NCBI RefSeq assembly: GCF_023016085.1
Contig: NZ_JALKBF010000001.1
Span: 2,865,308 to 2,875,192 of the forward strand
Length of the DNA: 9,885 nucleotides
Direction: 5' to 3'
Source of the DNA: Aliiroseovarius sp. F47248L
Lineage (GTDB): Bacteria; Pseudomonadota; Alphaproteobacteria; Rhodobacterales; Rhodobacteraceae
Part shown: positions 5,352-9,885 of the stretch, in pieces
How positions within the stretch are numbered: position 1 is the stretch's first letter
Layout: each line of letters starts with the position of its first letter
Made by a program: the position numbers and the translations under genes
Notes under the pieces: model-generated
The model's input: only the letters and a program-made list of their open reading frames with translations
What the model was told of the DNA's origin: nothing
Database searches by the model: none

Positions 5352-6248
5352 ATGGACCTCGTCGATGAACTCAAGGCCTTTGTGGCCACGGCCCAGACCG
5401 GATCCTTCACCGCTGCGGCGGATCAGCTTGGCGTGTCGAACCGGCTGACCTCGAAATACGTGGCTGCGCTGGAGGATCGGCTGGGCGTTCGCCTGCTGCA
5501 ACGCACCACGCGCCGAGTGGGGCTGACACCGGCGGGCCAGGATTTGCTGGCGCGCGCCCCGGCGATGCTGGACGATCTGGATGACCTGCTGGCCGAGGTG
5601 TCGGAAGGATCCCGGGGCTTGTCCGGCGTGATCCGTATTTCCGCGCCGGCGACCTTTGGCGAGGTATACGTTGTCGACATGCTTGCCCGTTTTGGCGCCG
5701 CGCACCCCGGGCTGACCCTCGATCTGAGGCTGAGCGACCGCTACGTGGACCTCGCCAGCGAGGGAATCGATGTGGCCTTTCGCATTGGCAAGACCGACAT
5801 GCTGTCGCTCAAGGTCCGCAAGCTGGGATCTTTCAGAAGCATGGTGGTCGCCAGTCCCGAATATATCGACTCACAAGGGATGCCGGAAACACCCGCAGAG
5901 CTGGCAGACCATGCCTGCATCGTGGACACCAACCGCCGCGCCGCGCATCGCTGGGTCTTCAGGAACGGTACAGAGGAGGCCATTGCCCATGTGCAGGGTC
6001 GGTTCCACGTCAACTCGGCCCGGGCCGCCGCTGAACTGGCCGTGCGCGGCATGGGCATCGCCTATGCGCCGCGTTTCGCTCTCGCAGCGGCGCTGGACTC
6101 CGGTGCATTGGTCCCAGTGTTGACAGCCCATGACGGCGAAACCGGACCAGTTGCCGCTGTCTATCTAGAAGGCCGCGCACTGCCCCGCAAAGTGCGCGCA
6201 CTGATCGAGTTCGCAGCGGAGGACATCCGAACGGCGGATATCCTTTGA
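5352..6248 (+). CDS. LysR-type transcriptional regulator of the quinone-detoxification operon
   Basis: A 298-residue full-length LysR protein. The winged helix-turn-helix occupies residues about 1-60 (LKAFVATAQTGSFTAAADQ, LGVSNRLTSKYVAALEDRLG, LLQRTTRRVGLTPAG), followed by a linker helix and a periplasmic-binding-like effector domain (about 90-292: SGVIRISAPATFGEVYV, FHVNSARAAAELAVRGMGIAY). It is divergent from doxX-ygiD-gst, the usual arrangement for a LysR activator that senses a substrate of its target operon. The E. coli LysR protein YhaJ is known to act on the yqjF (DoxX) promoter in response to breakdown products of dinitrotoluene. This protein may be a functional counterpart, but orthology is not shown. 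The ATG at 5352 is the only start that keeps the intact DNA-binding domain. Confidence 0.94.
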   Translation: MDLVDELKAFVATAQTGSFTAAADQLGVSNRLTSKYVAALEDRLGVRLLQRTTRRVGLTPAGQDLLARAPAMLDDLDDLLAEVSEGSRGLSGVIRISAPATFGEVYVVDMLARFGAAHPGLTLDLRLSDRYVDLASEGIDVAFRIGKTDMLSLKVRKLGSFRSMVVASPEYIDSQGMPETPAELADHACIVDTNRRAAHRWVFRNGTEEAIAHVQGRFHVNSARAAAELAVRGMGIAYAPRFALAAALDSGALVPVLTAHDGETGPVAAVYLEGRALPRKVRALIEFAAEDIRTADIL

Positions 6249-6653
6249 CGACATCCAGCAGCCGAACACTCCAGACGCCGATTCATAGTTTGTCGGGCAA
6301 ACTGTGGCAGCGAGTTCCGAGCAGTGCCGGATCTCTTGGGGCAGGAAAACCAACGTTCGATCCCGGTCCCATCATCCAGTTTGGCCTCTCGTTAGTTTCT
6401 CGAAGGAGTTGCGGCGCAGCAACGTCACGTCAGAAACGGCGGGTGCAGTGATCCACAGATACCGGCCGTTGGTGCGCAACGCAGAAAAAGCCAAAATGGG
6501 CTCTTTCAAGCTCTTCGCTGCATTCTACATGAACTTCCGGTTTATCCGCATGCCCACCCAGCAAAGAAATCGCAGACGTGTGGTGAATTGCTGCAGAACG
6601 AATCTAAGATTCCCGCTGCAGACCCTCGAACCACGCCAACATTTGCAGTTAGA
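6249..6653. other. Gene-free stretch between lysR and mobA
   Basis: No credible protein or RNA gene was found in 405 bases; the open frames here lack family features and ribosome sites. Visible structures are the hairpins AGTTTG-TCGGG-CAAACT (6287-6303) and CGTTG-GTGCG-CAACG (6468-6482), the palindrome GAATCT-A-AGATTC (6600-6612), and GCTGCAGA twice (6590-6597, 6615-6622). Three sequences resemble DnaA boxes: TGATCCACA (6449-6457), TTATCCGCA (6542-6550) and TGTGGTGAA (6579-6587). The stretch may be decayed DNA at the right edge of the cargo, a secondary replication or transfer site, or both. No T-rich terminator for lysR or mobA was recognised. Confidence 0.6.
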
Positions 6654-8222
6654 TCAAAGCGAGTGGCCCGCGCTGCGGTGGCTATCTCTCGCGTCTAACT
6701 CTCGTTCAGCCGCTTCTCGGCGTCTTTCGCTAGTTTCCAGCTGGTCTCTAATCCCGCTTGAAGCGTCTCGTAAGTCTGCTCCTCGCGCAGCAAGTCGGCC
6801 AATGTGTTTACGGACGTGAGATGTGATTTCATCAATAGCGCCACGCAGTGCGCCAAGCCATTCACCTTGCTTTCGATCCTGCTGGTCGAGCGTTTCTCCA
6901 AGGCGTGCAATTCCTTGGCTGAGCTCTCGCAGGCCGTCACCAACCGTTCGACGGATGCGAGCAATTCGCGCTCCAAAGCTGTCAGGGGTGTTATCGGTGG
7001 AATGGTCATCTAAGGCTCCTTGATCTCGATACAGATGATGGGCCGTTGCGCCATCGTGCAGGTCTTCAACTCCGTCCGGTCGGGGTCCAGCGTCACCCAT
7101 GTCTGCCCCGCCTGTTCGATCCGCGTCATACCCATCTGCGTTAGCTCCGAGCGCGTGATCAAACCCGTCCAAAACCAACTCGCCATCAGCACTGTCGCGA
7201 TCCAGGTTGAGACCATCCCCACGATCACCCAAGGTGAGATCGTCAACCAGCGCCTGATCGTCTCGCTCCGCCTCTCCAACTCGCTCTTGCTGTCGCTCAG
7301 AAAGAACCTGATATCGGTCTCGATTGTATGCAGCGCGCTGGTCGCAATGCTGCTGAAATCGCTCCTGAAGCTCTCCAGTTGAGATGCCATCAAGGCGGCG
7401 TGGTCGCTCCGGATCGTCTCCAGGTCCGCGTTCAATTTCTCGGCGAGGCGGTTCGGCTTGCCAGTCGTCATGGAAAATCTCTCCTTTCAAGCGCCAGCGC
7501 TCACCGGTGTCGGGGTCTTTGGCAGTGATGTAATTTTTGGTGGCACGGGGGATCTCGAATCCCGCGTCAGTGAGTGCGTCGATCATGCTGGCTCGGTCAG
7601 TAATGGTGCCGACGCTGATCTGATCGAGGATCCAATCGTGCAGCGCCTCGCGCCCCTGTGCGCGGGTTGGGGCCTCAATCGTCGCCCTTACCTCCCGTGC
7701 GCGTTCTGGCTCCAAAGGGTCTGCCCAACCGTGGGTCTTGTTCATCAAATCGCGGAGGCTGGAAAAGGCGTTCTCATGGCCTGGCGGAGCGATGTTCAAC
7801 GCCTTGCCCATGCTCAGCTCAAGGCGTGGCGTGCAGAAGTGCAGCTCGACATTGCCTTCATGCGAGTGGCGCACCCAAAGGCAATCGTATTGATCCCTGT
7901 CCAGCCCAGCAAAGGCCAGAGCCTCAAATAGCTCAATGGCCTCTTGCTGTGCGTCGGGACTGGGATCATCGCTATCGGCAAAGCTGATCACGCCTGCGGT
8001 GTAGCTCCACTTGTTGGGGCTCGCATCGATCAGGTCACGGGTCTGGTCTGGATTACCGTGCAGTACCTCGGGCAGCGGGTCGCGGATCTTGGTTTGCGGC
8101 TGGCCGGTGTCGTCGCGGATGAGGTTGCGGTTCTCGTCATAGGCAAGAACTTCACGCGCTGTCAGGTAGTCGACGGGGGCCGCACCGCCACCAGTGCCCG
8201 TGGCGAAGAACGAGATGATCAT
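6654..8222 (-). CDS. mobA: MobA relaxase, HEN-type (MOBP5, ColE1 MbeA-like)
   Basis: A 522-residue DNA-nicking transesterase expected to cut and carry oriT for conjugative mobilization. Motif I holds the likely catalytic tyrosine Y19 (APVDYLTAREV). The metal-site motif is WVRHSHEGNVELHF: H119, then E126 seven residues on and H128 two further. ColE1-type enzymes have H-E-N at those spacings, so the third residue here is His, a form between HEN and the usual MOBP three-His motif. PRLELSMGKALNIAPPGHE and the HGWADP segment are typical of the alphaproteobacterial branch as I recall it. Residues about 251-522 are hydrophilic, rich in Asp and Arg, and encoded by DNA that also encodes two nested genes in another frame. 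The ATG overlaps the mobC stop as ATGA. There is no helicase domain, so host or helper factors are needed. Confidence 0.93.
   Translation of the reverse strand: MIISFFATGTGGGAAPVDYLTAREVLAYDENRNLIRDDTGQPQTKIRDPLPEVLHGNPDQTRDLIDASPNKWSYTAGVISFADSDDPSPDAQQEAIELFEALAFAGLDRDQYDCLWVRHSHEGNVELHFCTPRLELSMGKALNIAPPGHENAFSSLRDLMNKTHGWADPLEPERAREVRATIEAPTRAQGREALHDWILDQISVGTITDRASMIDALTDAGFEIPRATKNYITAKDPDTGERWRLKGEIFHDDWQAEPPRREIERGPGDDPERPRRLDGISTGELQERFQQHCDQRAAYNRDRYQVLSERQQERVGEAERDDQALVDDLTLGDRGDGLNLDRDSADGELVLDGFDHALGANADGYDADRTGGADMGDAGPRPDGVEDLHDGATAHHLYRDQGALDDHSTDNTPDSFGARIARIRRTVGDGLRELSQGIARLGETLDQQDRKQGEWLGALRGAIDEITSHVRKHIGRLAARGADLRDASSGIRDQLETSERRREAAERELDARDSHRSAGHSL
6695..7009 (-). 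CDS. MbeD/MobD-like helical mobilization protein, nested in mobA
   Basis: A predicted 104-residue, almost wholly helical protein encoded entirely inside mobA in another frame. The start has a strong ribosome site, AAGGAG six bases upstream. It directly abuts the stop of the preceding nested gene (TAG then ATG) and shares its frame. The N-terminal LERELLASVERLVTACESSAKELH resembles the start of ColE1 MbeD, also a small helical protein nested in mbeA; MbeD takes part in mobilization and entry exclusion. The remainder shows heptad-like leucines. The strong ribosome site and conserved nested position argue for a real gene, although the family match is remembered rather than searched. Confidence 0.72.
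   Translation of the reverse strand: MTIPPITPLTALERELLASVERLVTACESSAKELHALEKRSTSRIESKVNGLAHCVALLMKSHLTSVNTLADLLREEQTYETLQAGLETSWKLAKDAEKRLNES
7010..7471 (-). CDS. mobB: MobB/MbeB-like mobilization accessory protein with one membrane helix, nested in mobA
   Basis: A predicted 153-residue protein lying wholly within mobA in another frame. AAGGAGAG about nine bases before its ATG is among the best ribosome sites in the window, good evidence of expression. Residues 1-75 form a long amphipathic helical region. Residues about 79-104 are a single membrane helix (PWVIVGMVSTWIATVLMASW), and the C-terminal 45 residues are soluble (TWVTLDPDRTELKTCTM). Accessory proteins with a coiled coil and one membrane helix stabilise relaxosomes and contact the coupling protein in MOBP5 and MOBQ systems (MbeB, MobB). 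It overlaps mobA residues from about 251 onward and ends exactly one codon before the next nested gene. Confidence 0.8.
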   Translation of the reverse strand: MTTGKPNRLAEKLNADLETIRSDHAALMASQLESFRSDFSSIATSALHTIETDIRFFLSDSKSELERRSETIRRWLTISPWVIVGMVSTWIATVLMASWFWTGLITRSELTQMGMTRIEQAGQTWVTLDPDRTELKTCTMAQRPIICIEIKEP

Positions 8223-8686
8223 TCGCCGCCTGTGTGTGCCGCCACGATCTGCGCCATCTGCCGCTCGATGACCACCAGCTGCGCCGCGACCTTGAGCGCA
8301 TCGATCTGGCTCGCACTGCCGGATTTGACCGCGCCGTTGATCCAGCGGGAGAGCTGGTTGAGGTTGCCGCCGACACGGGCAATTGCAAAGGTCAGCTTAG
8401 GATCAACACGGGGGGCGGGCTTGCGCCGACGTGCCTCGACCAGCCCCAAGGCCTCTCGCATCAGCGTGGCATTGGGCAGGCCAGCGGCGCACGCTTTGGC
8501 CACAAGCGCTGCCTTTTCGGACGGTGTGCATCGAAAGATCACGCTCTCGGAAAGGCCCTCTTTGACGCCGCTTGCGCGCGTCTGGTTGGGGTTTGAAGGG
8601 GAGGCTTGCCGCCCCTCACAAGTCCCGCCGATGTAATCGGTGGGTAACCTTGCTCTCTGCTCTTTGTGGGGATCAGTTGCGTTCAT
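8219..8686 (-). CDS. mobC: MobC relaxosome accessory protein
   Basis: A 155-residue DNA-binding protein that helps the relaxase open oriT. The ATG at 8686 is preferred over an upstream one at 8800 because it overlaps the rep stop as ATGA, mirroring the mobC-mobA junction. Residues 1-45 are polar and look unstructured. Residues about 48-84 (SVIFRCTPSEKAALVAKACA) fit a ribbon-helix-helix segment, and ARVGGNLNQLSRWIN (103-117) is the MobC-family signature. It is the middle gene of rep-mobC-mobA. DNA encoding its disordered N-terminus carries the strongest inverted repeats of the transfer region, so oriT may lie inside the gene. Confidence 0.93.
   Translation of the reverse strand: MNATDPHKEQRARLPTDYIGGTCEGRQASPSNPNQTRASGVKEGLSESVIFRCTPSEKAALVAKACAAGLPNATLMREALGLVEARRRKPAPRVDPKLTFAIARVGGNLNQLSRWINGAVKSGSASQIDALKVAAQLVVIERQMAQIVAAHTGGE
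8597..8640. repeat. Inverted repeats inside the mobC 5' end, candidate oriT
   Basis: AGGGGAGGC (8597-8605) and GCCGCCCCT (8608-8616) form a 9-bp stem with one mismatch and a two-base loop. CCGAT-GTA-ATCGG (8628-8640) is a second, perfect 5-bp palindrome. Both fall in the part of mobC encoding a polar, probably disordered N-terminus, where DNA structure could be kept with little protein constraint. oriT sites normally lie next to mobC, and here there is no intergenic space because rep and mobC overlap. No nic consensus could be identified. Confidence 0.35.
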
Positions 8687-9540
8687 GATCTCAGCCCTGC
8701 GGCCTCGATTTCGGCGGGGCTGACCAGGTTTGCAGCTAGCAAGGCGGTCACTTGGCCGGGCGTGATGTGACGGCACAGTGGATGGCGATCTGTGACCCAT
8801 TCGGCCAAGCCTTTCAGCAACTCGGCCTCTTTGGCCTTGCCCGCTTCTCGTGCCTCCTCAACGTCGTGAAGATATTTCAACCAACGGCCAGAGGTGAACC
8901 AGTTGTCGGAGAAGCACACCTTGGATCGGGTGAAACCTTCGCTCTCACTCGCATAGGCCCGCACGGCGCCCTCAAGGTCTTTGGCGTCCACACCATCGGC
9001 CAGCGCCTGGCGGATTTGTGAAACGCAGACCGCTTTGCCGCGAACGCGATCCTCGGGATAGGCGGACAAAATCTTTTCAGAGACTTCGTCCTCCGCCGCC
9101 GCCTTCGCGTGCGAAGGATTTGGTTTTTGATATGGTTTATATCTGTTCTTATAGGATTTGCCCTCAGGGGCAGATGGCTTGCCCTCAGGGGCAAATGCAT
9201 CATTTTCCCTTTCGGTCGGATCGATTTGCCCATTTGGGCAAATGGAGTTGCCCAGGGCATACCAACAGGTCCGATCATAACGATCATCGCTGAAATTGCC
9301 CTTGATGATCAGCTCTGCACTGACCAGCTTTTCGAGCGCTGATCGGATCTGCTTCTCGCTCAGATAGGGGAACAACTCTCCGAAGGCAGAGATCGAATTG
9401 TAGGTCCAATACCGCCCGTCGCGAAGGTTGCGACGATTGGCTTGGTTCTTCTCGATCCAGAAGGTGATGTTCTGGAAAATCACCGCTGCATTGAGACCCA
9501 CACGTCCGGCGATTTTGGGATCAAAGCTATGGCGGCTCAT
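8683..9540 (-). CDS. Replication initiator-like winged-helix protein (phage replisome-organizer type)
   Basis: A predicted 285-residue initiator. The ATG at 9540 is chosen because the domain starts there (MSRHSFDPKIAGRVGLNAAVIF) and GGGGG lies about seven bases upstream; an in-frame ATG at 9660 would begin inside hairpin-rich DNA. Residues about 13-95 form a winged helix like those of phage replisome organizers and lambda-O-like proteins (WTYNSISAFGELFPYLSEKQIRSALEKL, then YDRTCWYAL). Residues 95-129 are a linker of repeated short motifs (ALGN, CPNGQ, APEGK, APEGK) encoded by dyad-symmetric DNA repeats that look like iterons. Residues 160-226 may form a DnaD-like region, and a helical C-terminus follows. 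It would start replication of the excised circle at an origin in its own gene. It heads a rep-mobC-mobA operon through an ATGA overlap. No Rep_3, RepA_C or rolling-circle motifs are seen. Confidence 0.8.
   Translation of the reverse strand: MSRHSFDPKIAGRVGLNAAVIFQNITFWIEKNQANRRNLRDGRYWTYNSISAFGELFPYLSEKQIRSALEKLVSAELIIKGNFSDDRYDRTCWYALGNSICPNGQIDPTERENDAFAPEGKPSAPEGKSYKNRYKPYQKPNPSHAKAAAEDEVSEKILSAYPEDRVRGKAVCVSQIRQALADGVDAKDLEGAVRAYASESEGFTRSKVCFSDNWFTSGRWLKYLHDVEEAREAGKAKEAELLKGLAEWVTDRHPLCRHITPGQVTALLAANLVSPAEIEAAGLRS
9121..9156. other. AT-rich tract beside iterons, candidate unwinding element
   Basis: About 26 of these 36 bases are A or T, in DNA that is otherwise clearly GC-rich. It directly adjoins the first dyad repeat at 9157 and encodes a Lys/Tyr-rich segment of Rep (KSYKNRYKPYQK). 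In lambda, the unwinding region lies next to the iterons inside gene O in the same way. Confidence 0.55.
9157..9260. repeat. Four iteron-like dyad repeats inside rep, candidate oriV
   Basis: Four dyads share the core TTGCCC-N-GGGCAA. A is TTTGCCC-TCAG-GGGCAGA (9157-9174). B is CTTGCCC-TCAG-GGGCAAA (9178-9195). C is ATTTGCCC-ATTT-GGGCAAAT (9224-9243), a perfect 8-bp dyad. D is TTGCCC-A-GGGCAT (9248-9260). A and B share 15 identical bases (TTGCCCTCAGGGGCA) spaced exactly 21 bp, and C-D centres are also about 21 bp apart, two helical turns. They encode the Rep linker motifs. Their number, dyad symmetry, phasing and adjacency to an AT-rich tract match an initiator-binding origin of lambda type. 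Confidence 0.65.
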
Positions 9541-9695
9541 GATTGGCCCCCGAAATACGCACAAACGTGCGAATTTTGTACAGGTTTTGTACGAGAAATC
9601 GGCCGTTTCAGCCGATTTCGCCGCGAAAGCGCATGGGACTTTTTGCACGCTTCCGCACAACGTCCTGTAAATAAGCCATATTTTTCAGGCAGTTT

Positions 9696-9742
9696 TGGCG
9701 ACCCCGGCAGGATTCGAACCTGCAACCTGCCCCTTAGGAGGG
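9696..9742 (-). other. attP core, second copy (overlap)
   Basis: Exact copy of the tRNA-Arg(CCT) 3' fragment at 149-195, lying in the right-hand terminal repeat. On the circle the two copies are the same site. Confidence 0.88.
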
Positions 9743-9756
9743 ATGCGTTCATAGCG

Positions 9757-9885
9757 CTATTCCTTTTGTGATTTCTTACTGTTGGGTGTTTGTACAGCGT
9801 CATCCGGTACGTGGTTTGTACGAAAACGGGCCCTGATGTCGGCCTCGTCGGTCTCCGCGTGAGCATAGATTCGCATGGGCAAATT
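9757..9885 (-). CDS. int: Integrase, C-terminal fragment (overlap copy)
   Basis: Encodes the last 42 residues of the integrase (from within MRIYAHAETDEAD to SQKE), identical to 210-338. It is cut by the window edge and is the same gene as 210-1304 on the circular molecule, not a broken second copy. Confidence 0.92.
   Translation of the reverse strand, partial: NLPMRIYAHAETDEADIRARFRTNHVPDDAVQTPNSKKSQKE

Larger units (their letters stand above)
9548..9885. repeat. Right copy of terminal direct repeat (circle overlap)
   Basis: Identical copy of bases 1-338. It places the attachment core and the integrase 3' end directly upstream of rep, so the true gene order on the circle is rep <- att region <- int. 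Every feature listed between 1 and 338 also exists here at +9547. Confidence 0.95.

Noticed and set aside
6304..6819. A 171-codon plus-strand open frame across the gap and the mobA end
   Set aside because: It has no ribosome site or recognisable domain, is rich in Arg and Ser, and runs antisense into mobA and the nested gene.
8687..8800. Extended N-terminus of MobC from an ATG at 8800
   Set aside because: It would overlap rep by over 110 bases and add an Arg/Pro/Ser-rich shadow-like sequence. The start at 8686 gives an ATGA overlap, as at the mobC-mobA border.
9157..9260. Repeats in rep as a CRISPR array
   Set aside because: The units are about 18 bp, dyad-symmetric, only four in number, with short unequal spacing and inside a coding frame. 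They fit iterons, not CRISPR repeats.
6654..9540. Conjugation (type IV secretion) or partition genes
   Set aside because: None of the open frames on either strand shows ATPase, coupling-protein, ParA/ParB or toxin-antitoxin motifs. The element appears to depend on a helper for transfer.
9541..9660. Extended N-terminus of Rep from an ATG at 9660
   Set aside because: The 40 extra residues come from hairpin and repeat-rich DNA with no ribosome site or domain similarity. The ATG at 9540 has a good ribosome site and starts the domain.
9757..9885. A second, truncated integrase gene
   Set aside because: It is base-for-base identical to the main integrase 3' end and belongs to the 338-base overlap, so it is the same locus on the circle.

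Overview
The window reads as one complete circular mobile element of 9547 bp plus a 338-base overlap. Bases 1-338 recur identically at 9548-9885, so the two ends close into a circle, or the window spans the junction of two tandem copies. The protein families (alphaproteobacterial HEN-type relaxase, MobC, Rhodobacteraceae-like integrase, Xis and Rep) and the moderately high GC suggest a marine or soil alphaproteobacterium, most likely Rhodobacterales. This taxonomic call rests on remembered family resemblance, not a search.

Layout. (1) Recombination module, 1-1516: an attP-like site carrying the 3' part of a tRNA-Arg(CCT) gene, with four TTTGTAC repeats flanking it, a tyrosine integrase ending 15 bases from that core, and an Xis-like protein overlapping the integrase start. 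(2) A rightward operon, 1672-2888: XRE-family regulator, small two-helix membrane protein, and a protein matching only the N-terminal domain of a family of HNH endonucleases. (3) Cargo, 2931-6248: doxX, ygiD-like ring-cleaving dioxygenase and glutathionyl-hydroquinone reductase in one leftward operon, with a divergent LysR regulator. This looks like a quinone/catechol detoxification cassette similar in content to the E. coli yqjF-yqjG/yhaJ system. (4) About 400 bp without a credible gene, 6249-6653. (5) A leftward rep-mobC-mobA operon, 9540-6654, joined by two ATGA overlaps. Two further mobilization genes are nested in another frame inside the 3' half of mobA, as in ColE1 mbeA/B/D.

Interpretation. 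The element is an integrative and mobilizable element (IME) in its excised circular form. Int and Xis would move it in and out of a tRNA-Arg gene. Rep could replicate the excised circle. MobA/MobC and accessory proteins would move it with a helper conjugation system, because there is no type IV secretion gene, partition gene or toxin-antitoxin pair here. The host benefit is probably resistance to, or turnover of, quinone or catechol compounds.

The most striking structure is inside the rep gene. Four dyad-symmetric repeats of the type TTGCCC-N-GGGCAA lie beside a 36-base AT-rich tract, the same arrangement as the lambda origin inside gene O. This is a good candidate for the replication origin. 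A second signal is a shared TACAAAATT(G)CGCAC motif upstream of rep and between the divergent xis and regulator genes, which could tie excision to replication.
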